Below the pieces are notes generated by a model, which was not told the origin of the DNA, did not search any database, and saw only the letters and a list, made by a program, of their open reading frames with translations. A program made the position numbers and the translations under genes. A stretch of DNA of 64,000 nucleotides from Isoetes taiwanensis (taxonomy: Eukaryota; Streptophyta; Lycopodiopsida; Isoetales; Isoetaceae): positions 17,753,644 through 17,817,643 of the forward strand of contig JAJEKV010000027.1 of assembly GCA_021234155.1 (NCBI GenBank), read 5' to 3'. Within the stretch, counting starts at the first letter, position 1; each line of letters starts with the position of its first letter. Shown here piece by piece: positions 14,640 through 27,600 of the stretch.

Positions 14640-16080
14640 AAGTAAAAACAGACCATGCATGTGCTAAAACAAAGGGGCTACCTGCTGTGAGGCAAAACTC
14701 GGGACTGCTGCGAGCCGCCCCACGCATCAACCAAGGAGCCCCTCCGCCTAAAACATAGAAACAAGGCCTACCGTGGTTGAAACGGTACGAAAACTCACGC
14801 GAAATTAATTTTTTAGATTTTATGAATAGAATAGAATAGAATATTTTTTGAATTCACTCGAGACCACAGGCCATGGGACCTATACAATGGCCAGTACAAT
14901 CATTAATACTAGGATTAAAAACTCCTCGCTTCTCAAAGGTTTTCAAGGAAAACCTTGCAGTACGATGATACTAGACAAGCTGAGATAATGACTAATGAGG
15001 GCTCCGTGAATTGCGACGCTTATCTAGAACCCCGCCATGGCATCGCTGTCATGCACAGATGGTGCTCCGGTAGTTGTGGTTCTAGAAACTACTAGGTGTG
15101 GAAACATATGCATCTCTTAAAACAACACAAACAAGAATACATGCTAAGAAGAACCACCTCCATGAACAACACAAAAATGTATCACATGCTTGTCAAACTG
15201 AAACCATTATAATTGGGAATAAAACCTCACTTCTTCCCAAGTTTTCGAGGAAAACCCCCTCGACCATATAATAGAATCCACTAACCAGCCAAAGGTGAAA
15301 CAAATACCCTCGTGCCTACCAAAATTTTGCTAGATGGGGCACATGTATAGCACATGCAAGTTGGCAAGAAGAAGAGAATAATGCTCAAGGCCAAGTTCAC
15401 AATCACACAAATCTGCACCAGAGTGTAGGCCCTTCAACCTAGGAAGCTCAACTATACGGCCCCTTCCCGCCTTGATATATCCGCAAAACAACAAGAAAAT
15501 GAGGCAAAAAGGCCCATCTGCTCATCCGCGCCCCATAGGCCTTCCACGTGCACAAGGCCCACCATGACTCTAGGGTCACTCAACCAGGCACGGCCTCCAT
15601 CCGTGCACTATACAAATTAACCAGGCATGAAAGCCCAACTGTCACTAGGCTAAAACCAAGAAAACCCAATTTAAGGCTTAATGGTAAAACAAAGGGTGGG
15701 TGGGTGGGGGCTGGTGACACCTAAGAAGGAAGAGATGCTCAAGTATGAAGCCGATGGAGGAAAAACCTCACAGACAAGGAACTAAATAGGAGGCTTTCTG
15801 CTAAAGGACAAAATAACTGGTTATAACTACCTAGTAGTTCAAGAACTTCATTTACCTTTCAATTCCTTGAAACAAAGGTAAAATGTCACTTAGAACCAAT
15901 ACTAGGTGTGTGCAGAAAACATATGGAAAGAACCACCTATGGCATCTTTAAACAACAAAACAGTAATACATGCTGAAAAAGAGGCAGGAAAAGTGTGTAC
16001 CACTAGAAATGCCTAACTCTAACAAAGCTTCCGAGGTGCCTGCTGGAAGCAAGGCCTAAAGAACGAAACTAGATGGCTCA
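14640..16080. repeat. Dispersed repeat sequence with internal duplication
   Basis: The stretch near 15,090-15,180 (AGGTGTGGAAACATATG, later AATACATGCTRARAA) recurs at about 15,903-15,985, so part of the region is duplicated about 0.8 kb apart. The segment 15,705-15,890 also matches 24,280-24,460 in the same orientation. Shared words include AAGAAGGAAGAGATGCTC, AACTAAATAGGAGG and AGGACAAAATAAC. This marks a dispersed family of unknown type. No coding domain was recognised. Confidence 0.6.
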
Positions 16081-19000
16081 CGCAAGGCTGAAATCACATA
16101 ACCATCTTTTATGGCACTGGTGACCACCGGTCCCGCTGGGCTTGGGGGCCAAACGACCGAACATTAAAAAGCCGCGCCAGAGTAGCTCCAGCACCCCCCG
16201 CTCTGCTACCGTAATGAGTACCAAAAAGCATCGTGATCCTTTCCAATAGATTAAAGCAAATATCTAACCATGAACGGAGGGTGGAGTAAGAGATCACACT
16301 CTTACGAGTGTACGCATGGCGCATGTACTTAGTCACTACTAAAAAGAAAACCACCATGGACTATCCACAGCCTCTAAATTTTCCCATATAGATAAGGCGC
16401 CATGCCAGCTTGGCTCAAAGGGGCTATGAACCACCCGGATGGCAGCAACAGAAACCCAAGAACCTACATTTTGATCAGTTTAGAGGATCGGATGTAGAGA
16501 CTAGCATGGCAGTATGGTACCTGCTCTGCCAAATGTAAAGAAAGCAGCCCGAAGCCACGAAAAAGGCCGAGAAAGCTAAGACAAGAGCCGTGCAAATGCA
16601 TGACACTCCAAACAACGCTGCTAAAGGTCCCGCAGCTGCATCAATAATTCTCCAACCATGTAGTAAACAAAGGTTGCTTCTTGTTGATACTAGATGGGAA
16701 TATTCGCTTGGGCTAGATCACAACAGCTGTCCTAGTGTTCCAAGAGGTTTACCAAGACCCGCAACCCGGGTGATGGAAAGCAATGGATGCTAAGATGTTA
16801 TTGACTCGTGAAAGAGAAGGTGAAGATGATGATCTTAGTGATGTAAAGATAAACAAATATGGAAGATGAGGGTAAAATGAGAGGCTTTGGACACCCACCA
16901 AGACTTAAATTCAAACCAAGGTTGCCTGTATTTCAAGGTGTTTGGAGCCCCTCGTGACTGCTGTACAAATCCCTTCAGAAGGACAATAAAACACATATCT
17001 CGAACCAAGATTATCCAAGGAGACATCCAAAACCCTAATCCAAAACATCCGGAATGTCACTACCAATTAAGGTCGGCTAACGTAAGTCTAAGCTAATCAT
17101 CTGACTAGTAGGTTTTCCACAAGGTAAAGAAGATCTAGAAGCTTCATGCAAAGCATATCCACCGCTTGAAAAATATAAATGGTCTATAGCGCGCCAATTC
17201 CCAAACCATCATGAGCACCTACCAAGGAGCATCTCCAATGGAAAATGACTAACGGATATCACACTTACATGCAAGGCAAAGACGACAGCCTTAGCTGCTA
17301 AGGTTCTGGAGGAGGAAAGCAATAGCCAAAGTAGTGTTGGACCACTGAGAGAAAGCACGGTGGGTGATAAAACTAGGATGCAGGCTGCTAACTTAGAAGC
17401 ACGAGCATTATGTATAATTGGGCAAAACGCATCCTAACTGCTAATTCATCTCATATCTATATCAAGGAAAAAGCCGCATCGATAACATATAGTCATCAAA
17501 AATCAATAAGCTTTGAGCAGATATCAGCCCAATCGTCCAGTCCGGTAATCCGCGCCTGCGTCAAGGGCAATCCTATACTGGAGCAACATAAAGATCCCCA
17601 TACACAAGGAAATGTAGATGACTAATACGCCTAGATCCGCCTTTGAAAGGATAAAGTATGCATTTAAGCGAATCGCCAAAGTCGCACCCGAGTTTTGCAA
17701 GGACTCGAGCCCGTCCTCAAGGAAATGGAATAGGCGTAGCCTACCGCTAAATAGTGATGAAAGATTTCAGCATCGAAAGTACCCCAGTAACTGTGACTCT
17801 GAAAAAGAACCATGAAGCAAACTCCCCATCCCGAAGCTACTAGCATCATAGCATAAAGAAATGGAAGGGTTAAGGGGTTCCTGTCGTAAGCATTATTATG
17901 AGATCAAAGGAGGAGGACCAAAGGTAAATTTCCGTGATGCTCGCATGGGATAAATCAGAATGTTGGGACCAAGATGTAATGGAAGCATATGTTCTAGCAA
18001 GATTAAATGGATAAGAGTTTGGAAAAAGGCCAAAACCATACGGAAAGACTCAATCATACCCATAAAAGAGGCTAATGTCTTCATACCGGGAATGCACTCC
18101 ATTTGCTTGGCGGCTGCCGGAAAAATTTTGGCGCCCTGCGTATTCTATGATGAGTCAAATCCACAAATCCCAAGAACTTGGCCACATGAGAGCATTCTAG
18201 CCGCACTTAAGTGTAGGGCTAAACAAAGCCGGCCGCCTCTAAAACTCAGATCACCACAAAGCCTTAACATTTGTAAACAAATGTAGTATAAAATAAGAAG
18301 TCATCTATATAGGAATGCAAACGCATCCTCAGAACCATGTTTGAGACTATTCGACGATAGCTTGGTAAATACATAGCATGCAGTAAGAAAAGACCAAAAA
18401 GGCAAGGATGTAAAACACGAGTGAAATACCCAACTGCCAAACCAAGATATGTCCACTGCATGTGATTAATGTTTGGTTTATTGTATTCATTGAGACAACG
18501 TAAATGTATATCATTTAGGCTTTAATAACATCAATGATCTCCTTTATAGCTCTAGTATTTCAAAGCGAAATATGAGCTACAACTATTAACATAGCTGGCT
18601 GGGTCCAAAATAAGACGAATTTGTTTCCTCTCAAATTTTAGGGACTACCATGGTGAGTATAAGTGAAGGAATTGATTTCAGATCGAGTGCACTCTGAGTA
18701 AGTAAAGCAAATCCTTGATAGCACCCCTAACAAACCGCATGCCACAAGCGCCGGCGGCTTCGCTTAGACCGCTGCCGATTAAATATGAGTTGAAGAGGTA
18801 TAACCATATCACCACCAAGCACCCATTGTGAAGAACAAAACGTATCAAAAACTAAACGTCCTTTCAAATCTATTAAGTAAATAAGTCACCGTGGTGCAAA
18901 CTTTGAGAAGATGAAGTGCTTATATCTCAGAATAATATACAACCAACTCATTATTAGGAAACTCAAACGAAATCTGGACCCTTCCTTAGTCACAATACCA

Positions 19001-19145
19001 ACATAAATCCAAGTGTCAACGGTGCTGCACCTTATATGAAGCATCAAACAAAAAGATACAAAAACATATACATATAGCATATTGTTAGCTTACAAAGATA
19101 CATTAGTTAGCCACAAAGATTGTTCAAGCACATTAGTTAGACCTA
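16081..19145. other. Intergenic, no recognisable gene
   Basis: Several 60-110 codon open frames occur on both strands without recognisable domains. The DNA is probably decayed transposon sequence, but no diagnostic motif was seen. Confidence 0.4.
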
Positions 19146-19275
19146 GATCATATAACCTAAAACACAAAGCTATTATTGGAGCGATTGAATTAGGTAACAG
19201 GAAGGAAAGACCTATAACCTACAACACAAAGCTGGCTATTGAGCGATTGAAATTAGAGCAACAGGAAGGAAAAGA
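19146..19275 (+). repeat. Tandem duplication of about 62 bp
   Basis: Two adjacent copies of a unit that runs from ATAACCTAMAACACAAAGCT to ACAGGAAGGAAA. The second copy differs by a small insertion and a few substitutions. Confidence 0.75.
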
Positions 19276-20362
19276 TCAAAGTGTCGACAAAAGATTCTCC
19301 CAACATGCCTGGGAAAAATACGTTCTGCTATAAAAATCCCAGAATCCCATGCCGCAAACAGTATTGAAGACACGGCTGATCCAAACGGACCGCATAAGCA
19401 TAAAGGTCTAGGCTACCTGTGCACCTTCACAAGGCATGAATAGGTACATAAGCTTGCACAGAAGCCCTGACCTTCCCTCCAAGCTGTACGCACTAACCGG
19501 TTTTCTAAAACAAAGACCATATCTCGACATCACAACCAGTGAATATTGCAAGTTCCTACAGACCGGCTAAAACCACAAATGCTACAAAACTGTGACGCTG
19601 GTTAAAGGCCAAAAAATAGCTTGCACAGTAATAAATTTACGGCTCAATCCCCAAAATGAAGACACATAATACCGTACCGGGATGTAGATTAGAAGAATGC
19701 AAATATGCAAGACGCTGCACGGCTGGCAAAATTGAAAGTCAGTAGGATTTAAAATCTCATGAAATTTAGCTATCCATACTACCTAGCTCATTGAATATAA
19801 GTAATGTAACAAACAGCCATTACCGCACTAATCGGAAGCTGCGGTGGTCGTTGAGATGATGTTAAACAATTCAGAAATAAAACGAAGCAAACATTTGTTG
19901 AATAGTGCCGAACGTGGAAGAAGTGTGGAACTTTATTTGCATGGTAACCTTCTGGGCGACAGTGGAAAATGCACATTGAAGTCGCATTAAAATGAGTTGT
20001 AGAAATGAGTTCAGCCTACAAAACTAGCGGCAAAGGTCATAGGCCGCTTTAAAATGTGAACGCTTATTTGACATGCCAAACCAAGATGCTTATTATTAAC
20101 CCATCGTTCCTGAACATTATGTTTTTATCTTCTCCACAAATATTCACCAAAATTAAAGGAGCCTGTATTTACAAATTCACAAGATTTCAGCCGCAAAAAC
20201 TGAAAGCATTAAATCTATTGGTCATAGGATCACACCTCAAAACAGAGAGGCAAAAACACATACAATTTAAATATTCAAGGTGTTTATAAAACAGACATTA
20301 GTGTTTGTCAGTGCCGGAGGCTTAAGTTGTTGAGGAGCCTTGGTTTTCAGAGATTTTAGAAG

Positions 20363-21124
20363 TGATATGGAGCATGCTAGGGGAGCGGTCCAGTAGTCAA
20401 AGGAATTAGCACAAACGAAGCGTTTGACACCCAGTGGCTATGGGTGAAGCGGCAAAATGGGGCAAGACATGACCTTTTAAATCCATTACAAGCAAAAAGA
20501 AATAGGGTACAATGTCTTTATGGCTATCATCACAAAAGAGATGATATTTTCGTGAAATCCACTTATAAAAGGGCGATTTGGTGGAGAATAGCATGTCAGC
20601 TTTAGGAAAAGCCGAATCAAGTATCCGAGGCTGGTCTGGCGAAAACAACGGAAGACTCTCACGGGTTTCTCCAAACCGCCCAAGTATGGAGTTCCCAAAT
20701 CCCAATTCAAGTAGGGAAGATCGAGAGTTGTCAGCTGGCATCCGTGTCGTATCGCTGTCATCGCCGCCGCCTCCCGTGCCCATTAAGTGACGCAATCTCA
20801 TTGGAAGCCTCCCAATCTTCGCTGGAGTCTTCTTTGATGTAGAACAGTGATTCACCACTCCGTCAGTTTGGGTTACCGTGCTGAATCAAGGTGTACGAGT
20901 CGCGAGCCGCCGCGGGTCGGGAATCCATTAGTTCCCAAGCCCTTGGAATTTGCCTTAGTTTCTCCTCAACGAAGTATATTATGCCCAGCCGGGCCGTAGC
21001 CAGCACTTGTTGCCGAAAGCCAGCCGGGCGGCGGCAACCAACGCAGATTTCTCTCGGCTTCGGGTTTATCTTTTAATGCTTGTTCAAAGTAGTATATTGT
21101 TCTCTAAGAATCCTTTATCCAGCA
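20363..21124 (+). repeat. 5' LTR of the non-autonomous element
   Basis: Collinear with 22,435-23,237. Shared blocks include GGAGCATGCTAGGG near the start, AAAAAGAAATAGGGYACAATG, TGGAGAATAGCATG, and TTTATCCA near the end. Ends in CA five bases before the primer-binding site. Confidence 0.75.
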
Positions 21125-21129
21125 TTAAT

Positions 21130-21142
21130 TGGTATCAGAGTC
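21130..21142 (+). promoter_or_regulatory. Primer-binding site (initiator tRNA-Met)
   Basis: TGGTATCAGAGTC differs from the common plant consensus TGGTATCAGAGC only at its end. Its position directly after a long direct repeat is what identifies the element as an LTR retrotransposon. Confidence 0.8.
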
Positions 21143-22434
21143 TAAGCATGCACTTTCCGAATGCAGGGGCTATGGGAACATCAAGGCCGTACAAAGCATC
21201 TTCAAGAACTTCGCCAAAAGAAGTGTTAGGAATGGGTTTAACTTCTTTCCAAAGAAGTGAGTCGGGCGGCGGCCTGGCCGAAGTGATGAGCTGCACTGGC
21301 GGCATGCCGACATGCAAAGAGGGAAGCAGGCAATCAGCTGACCATAGGGCGGAGTAGGCGATATGGTTTCTTCTAGAGATGCTTTGGTATAGGCGATGGC
21401 AAATCTAATCGCTACCAAGCAGATTAGGTACATACAGGTAGCAGATTCTAATGATTTCGGGGCATAGCGCGGCATATATGAAGATTTGGGCCACGAAGCC
21501 TTATTTATTTGTTTAGGGTTGCCCCCTGCGCGCACTATGGGCTGCTAGAAAGAATGGGTCGAGTTATCAGTCTATTCTATGCGCGTCCTGTAAGTTCAAA
21601 GTGGAAGTATGACCGCTTGCCGCTTGCGTGAGTGGCATGTGAAGAGGAAAGCTTTGGTGCTTTCGTGAATGTTTAAGAGCATAAGGAAGCATAAGGACCC
21701 ACTTGCCGAGAGGACCTAATTTGCCGAGAACCAGCTGCCGCCGAAACACCGAGCTCATGTAAATATGAAAGCCAAAACTACCTACCATAATCTTCTTGCC
21801 ATCTTAGAAGCCCTCATTACGGGGCCCGTGGTAGATCTCCAACCTTTAAGCCTGAAATATGGAGAACTCAAGCAAAAAGCATTTTGCTTGGGATTATGGA
21901 GCCAGATCGTGGTGGATCTCGAGAGTGATTGACCGTGTGGGGGTCATTTAGATAAATATTCGAATTTAAGAAGTCATCTATACTAACACTTGACCTTATC
22001 ATTTGCGTGCTCGTTATAGCAGTGCATTGGGAAGGAATTTGATTTTAATGCCTGGGCCAAGGATATTGACGCAAAAATTCGATGCTAATCTTAAATCGCT
22101 TGGTTGGGGACCACTTAAGGGGTAAAGCCTGTAAGTGATTTTCTTTATGCGGAAATAAAGAGTAAAAATTTTATTTCAAAACCCATGATGGATTTGCATC
22201 GTGGAGTATATAAACTGCGAAAATTTCGCCGAGGGTAATGAACGACAATAATGTACCGCTGGAGTATAAGGATATATCGACGTAAAGACGCTGATATTCA
22301 TAATCGCTTTCAGTTTGTGATTCTTCAAGGAAACCTCGATGTACTTGATTTAGTAAATTATCTTGAGAAGGACAATCCATCTCAAGTGCATCCAAAGATC
22401 GCTGGACGCATCTTCTTAAGAAGGGATGGAAAAC

Positions 22435-23237
22435 TGTATATGGAGCATGCTAGGGAGGGTCCAAAAGAATAAAGGAATTAAGGCAATGGGGCATAATGAC
22501 ACTAGTGGTTATGTAAGAAGTGGCAAAAATGCAGCATAATGACGCATCCATTATATGCTAAAAAGAAATAGGGCACAATGTCTTTTGTTAGTTATCATCA
22601 CAAAAAGAGATGGTATTTAGGAAATCGCCTCACAACTAATTTTATAAAAAGGGCGTATTTGTGGAGAATAGCATGCCGCTTTTTTAAATGCCGGTAATCT
22701 GTTGACCGAGGCTGGTTCAAGAAAACAACTAAGACTCTGCCGGGTTTCGCTTCTCCAAACCTCTGCTCAAGTATGTGGAGTTCCTAAATCCGGCCTCGGC
22801 AGGGGAAGATCGAGTTGTTACCTTCTTATAATCCAGTGTAGTCGTGATCATTGCTCACTGCCGCCGCTGCTCCTGTGCCTACATGTTATCACCTCTATTG
22901 AAGCCTTCTCCCAATCTTCACCCGGTCTTTTAGAGCGCACCCAATCTCAATTCCGTCAGCTTCTAAGTATATTTGTGCTGAACCCGCCGTGCTGGAGGTC
23001 ACATGCTTCCAAAGAGGAAATAAGCCGCGGGCTGGAATCCATTAGTTCGCTTCCTGAATGTTCTTAAGCCTTCCGGACCCGTTGGGTGGAGATTGATGCT
23101 CCATAGCTTGGTTTTGTGGAAGCAAGCACCTTTCGTTGTTGAAATAGCTATATAAGAATCCAACGTGATTTCTGTTGCTTCGCCTATCTTATCGCTGTTC
23201 AAAGTAGACAATATCTCTAAGAACTTTATCCATATCA
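22435..23237 (+). repeat. 3' LTR of the non-autonomous element
   Basis: Collinear partner of 20,363-21,124 with frequent small indels. It is preceded by a purine-rich tract and ends in CA. Confidence 0.75.
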
Positions 23238-23341
23238 ATTTAGATGGACATGACGCCAAGTTTAAATGGCCCGGTTGCCGACAAATATGCGAAGATTAGA
23301 ACCCCAGAAGTTCAAACCGGAAACCAAAACCGCTTGAGGTC

Positions 23342-24118
23342 CTATTTTAGCCTGCCAGTTTCCGCATCCCTTAACCGCTTATCATTATCACACCAATTAA
23401 ATTCTCCTATTTCAAGAAAGACCCAGCCATCGCTTGGTACTTCCCCGGCCCCGTCCGCATATAATTTTTCTACTCTGGTCACCCAGGCCTTTGTCAAAAA
23501 CGCCTTTGCTTGCGTGACTAAATCTCGATTTGCAGATTTTTCTCTGGCCTGCAATGATTCCTCACTCGTTTCAAAAAATCCATGCTTGATATTCCTCATC
23601 AAAATTCTGAGTAAGGTGAGCTCCAGCTCTCTTGCTCTTCCGCCGGATTTCTTCCCTCTCAAGAGAAGCAACCTTTTGGATTCCGTGGCTACTACATCCT
23701 CCCGCTTTAGTACCACCCAGGCCGTACATTTTGATTCCATACAGCACCGCAGAGACCAAAAGCAATTTGGGATTCTAGAAGGCTTTCCATAACCCGCACT
23801 CCAACCATGCCGAGGCCCCTCATCAAAGAGGCACTCTTGATTTTGGATCATTCCAAAGAACCGTAAGCTTTCCGTGGATAGGCCTCTTTCCCCAAAATTT
23901 TGAGAGGATCCATCTTTGGGGGCCATTGATGATACAGTAAGAGCAAGAAACAAATAAAGGAAATGGGCAAACAAAACGGTAGAGAAGGGATAAGCAAGAA
24001 TGGATAGTATCCACCTGAAGCCCGATCCTTGTCTAAACAACGACGCAAGTATAGAACAAACAGATCTTATATAGCGGATCCCGCAAAATATACGTGCTTG
24101 ATAAATCGAGCAATACAA
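23342..24118 (-). other. Open frame of 258 codons, unrecognised
   Basis: This is the longest uninterrupted frame in the left half of the window. The N-terminal third contains hydrophobic stretches, and the C-terminal half is charged and could be helical. I recognise no domain. It lies directly after the non-autonomous LTR element, and composition does not set it apart from its surroundings. It could be a chance frame or part of a decayed transposon. No promoter or splice evidence supports it as a host gene. Confidence 0.25.
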
Positions 24119-24279
24119 ATTACAAAGAAGATATCCAAGGCAAAAGCTAACGTACGCGGAAATAATCGCTTAGTCGGGGCCAAAACAAAGCTTGAGACGT
24201 CAACATACAAAGGAGAAAGCCAAAATCAGCTAAAGGAAAACGATGTACAAATGGATCTAAATAGGAGGCTATGGGGAAA

Positions 24280-24460
24280 TGGGGCTGGGGATGACCGTAA
24301 GAAGGAAGAGATGCTCGCAAGGGTGCTCGGAGCGAGGAAACCGCTAGATAAGTGGGAAACTAAATAGGAGGTTTCGCAAAGGACAAAATAACCCGCCGCT
24401 AACTATCAGAAACATGAATCTCATTTACCTCTACCCTTGAAAATGAAGGTAAATGTCACA
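24280..24460 (+). repeat. Second copy of dispersed repeat seen at 15,705-15,890
   Basis: Shares ordered words with the copy 8.6 kb to the left, including GAAGGAAGAGATGCTC, AACTAAATAGGAGG, AAAGGACAAAATAAC and TCATTTACCT. Same orientation, moderately diverged. Confidence 0.65.
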
Positions 24461-26840
24461 AGCGTGAATGGAAATGCTATGTCAAAAATGATTCCGACTA
24501 TCTCTGCGCGGCAAACTCTAAGAGTGTTTAAGTTTTTCATTTTCACAATTGTAACCGAACAAGTACGTCTCGCCTCGCGAAATTCGCGCCGCCTCCCATC
24601 TACCTCGCCTCAACTGAGAACACCGTGGGACCCGTGCTTAATTGATGTAATAGCTACAAGCTTGTTCCTCGACAATGAAGCAAAGCAAATAAGCTTGGGG
24701 CCCCGGTGCCAAGGTGGGATTTATGTGTGCATGATAAATGACCCGGCCACCAGCCAAAGTAACTCAAGGCCCCATATCTTGAGAAAACGACCATTGAGAT
24801 ATTGTTGCAAAGCTCAGATCAACTCCGCAAGCATCAGCAAAGGCTCGTTGGGTAATAAAATTTCAACGCGTCCCGCGTAGTGCACGTCTTTCCAACATCG
24901 CTTCAAATCACCGGTGAGATTCAGCCATGGGTAAAAGCGCAAAGCACGTATATCTAACATCATCCATGGCACCCCATATAGTGGAGATGGCGCCATGGCG
25001 TATTGTTGGAAGAGGCCGTAAAACTCCGCCTCCCTCTTTGTAAAGAATAGCATAGGCACCGCTTGTTTTAACCCGGTAGCTATAAGTGAGAAAGGACTTT
25101 TGCACTACTCCAAGCTCTCCCAGCACAAGCACAATGGCAAGCTCCCCACACTCTAACCATACAAAGAAATGTGCTCTACTCAAAGTCTTCAAACAAGTGG
25201 GCTTTCCGTATTGGAATCAATATGAATTTCTCACAAAGCAAATTGCTTTACTGCTAGAGTGCTCTCCATCCAAATAGAAATGCACCCCGGCTGGCAATAC
25301 AATCGCTCCCAAAGTGTGCTCCCAACACCTCTACACCAAGATACTCTAGCTATCTACAACTTCAACTTCGCTGCTATCATAGTGCATAGGGGAACATTTC
25401 AGACGAAGATTGAACTACTCAAAAGCTTGGTCTGGGAGACAAATACGGTATTCCGGTTTCACAAAATCAGTAGCATAAATGTTGTCAAAGATAATTAGCA
25501 GCTAAAGAGGCTTAAGTGAAACATCACGCGATAGCTATGCTGCCCAATGACAGAAGCAAATGTGGACCTCCGCTTAAGTGATTACTGTGCTTCATTCTTC
25601 CACCGATTACGTGCGCTTCAAAGAGTGTATATTGGGCAGGCAACCCCGAATTTAACCCACGGTTGCTAGTGATTTGAGCGCAATTCGAGCGCCGAAAATC
25701 AGTAAAATTTTATAGATTCGGAGCAACCGATTTTGAAGATACCGTGACCTTGTAATTGCATAGCGCCGCTTAAAAGAAGCCAGTGGGGTAATCAGATCAA
25801 AAGCGTAAGTAAAATCCACAAACATATATAGAGTCTTGTTTCAAACTCGACTATGTTCAATAAGCATGAATGTGAAAATATGGTCTATTGTAGAATGGTA
25901 TGGGATCTAAAGCTCATTGTCCTACAAAGACATACACCAAAGATATTCCTACCATATGACAACTACTTCTCAAGAAGATCGCTAAGAGTTTTGAAAATAT
26001 GAATTCAGCTATGATTGCGCGTGAGTACCAGAAGGCCCATGCTTATCACCGCTTTGTAAATTGGTACGGTCTTTACCGATGTTTCAGTTTCCGCAAGCCT
26101 TCTGCAAGCTTGATTTAAAAGAGTGCAGTGATGATTGGAAGCAATAGCGGACCCCCATTTGCCACTCATGAAACCTTGAAGATCGTGGAGACTTGCCATT
26201 AGATAGATGCCGCAGCCTCTTCTTTGACTTCCTCCTTCGTGGAATTGAAGAATATCACCTACCGAGGCAATGCACTAAGGACCCCGTGATCATATAAGTG
26301 GACCAATCAGCCATCCCATTGCCGATAGAAATATGTCCAAGGGTAGGAGGTGGTTGATATAATATTTTGGGCCGTAAAGCCCAGCCTCATGCAGCGCGAA
26401 TTCAAACATTTAGCTTCATGTCAACAAATCAAAGCGTGCCTCTATATGCTTCAAACAGACTTATAATTCAATGGCATTATGTCAAGGTGACCGCCTAACT
26501 ATCGTTGCCAGTAATTGTTTTCGACAAGCAGGGCTTTAATACCAAACCGACATTTTAGCAGTGATTTACCAAGATGAGAGCAACAATCTGTGGCGCGTGC
26601 CAAAGCCGCAAGAGACAAAGCGAAGTGCTGCACGCACGATACGCTTTAGAAGAGTTGGGTATCCAAAATACCCCGCAAAGCCAGAGCTAGTCAGTTCGCT
26701 CATATTCAAAAGATCTAGAATAAGTCAGGTTGTAATGCGAAAATAAGGAGCCCGGATATAGCCGGGTTGAAGAGGTGAAGTCGCCTAATTTTAATGACAA
26801 ATAAGTGGATAGTGACTGATTTTATCTCCTCATCCTGCAT
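24461..26840. other. Intergenic, probably transposon-derived
   Basis: No domain is clear. On the - strand near 24,850-24,900 the peptide CWKDVHYAGRVEIL faintly resembles the W-K-x4-L-x-GR block after the reverse transcriptase of L1-type elements. It could therefore be the tail of the LINE whose endonuclease lies at 26.8-27.6 kb on the same strand. This is weak. Confidence 0.3.
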
Positions 26841-27600
26841 GCCTGAAGCAATTCGCCAAAATTTAAAATGAGATCCGCCGCTTTAATTTGGGAAATGACA
26901 TAATCAACAACACTAGTACCACCATCCGCCGGTCCGTCGTATGTAATACCTTTAGAGTGTGGGCTATTGCTCTAGTTTCATTACAAAGTACCCATCCTCT
27001 CAAAGACTTCTTACAACTCCGATGAGCTCCTTCCAAATGTTGGAGATGTGTCGAGCAGCATCGTGCCATGAACGTAGCATCAGATCATTAGCGCATATCC
27101 ATAGCAGAGTCAACATCTCAAGTATGAGTTGGAGCAAATTGCATTTCAGTTAGAAGTATGCAGCATTGAAATCACCAAGAAGAATAGCATGCCCTAACCG
27201 CTTGAATTCGAGCAATGTCATTATAAAGATCACTATAGTGGATAATCAAGGAAATGCACATATCATACCCATCGCGCAGATGATGGTGGGAAGCAAATAA
27301 GCGTTGAACAAAAATGTACGCAATAATACGCAACGAAGTCGTTGATCCACATGCAGTTTATTATATCTATCACCTGCAAGTGAAGCGATATAGCGGAGCA
27401 AGGCATCTTTGAAATAGCAAGTAACTCCCACCGCAACCTCGCTGCTCCATGACATCTGGCTTTCAAAATAAATTTGAAAAGAATTCGATAGCCTGTAAAA
27501 TGAGGTAGCCGCTTTGGCTAAATGCTCCCACGCTTCTCGCTTTGCATAGATATCCATATCTTTTGCAATGGGATTCAAGCCATCACCTTTTACGCCAGGG
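26840..27600 (-). mobile_element. LINE endonuclease fragment
   Basis: On the - strand the peptides LGHAILLGDFNAAYF (about 27,160-27,205) and GTSVVDYVISQIK (about 26,875-26,915) occur in the order expected for an L1/RTE-type apurinic endonuclease. These are the GDFN core and the S-x-IDYV-type block near the end of the domain. Reading frames change between blocks. Upstream sequence on the same strand (to about 27,600) is open for 110 codons and may be the N-terminal part of the same domain. It is a dead fragment, in the same orientation as the LINE remnant at 29.7-30.4 kb. It cannot be the same copy as that remnant, because the endonuclease should lie upstream of the reverse transcriptase, not downstream. 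Confidence 0.6.

Larger units (their letters stand above)
20363..23237 (+). mobile_element. Non-autonomous LTR retrotransposon (TRIM/LARD-like)
   Basis: Two direct repeats of about 760 and 800 bp bound a 1.3-kb interior. Immediately after the left repeat lies TGGTATCAGAGTC, close to the usual plant primer-binding site for initiator tRNA-Met. Just before the right repeat lies the purine-rich run AAGAAGGGATGGAAAAC, a candidate polypurine tract. The repeats begin near TGATATGGAGC / TGTATATGGAGC and end in CA. No gag, protease, reverse transcriptase or integrase motif was seen inside, so the element would depend on another element's proteins. The LTRs differ by many indels, and no clear target-site duplication could be matched, so the insertion is old or its boundaries are slightly off. 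Confidence 0.75.
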
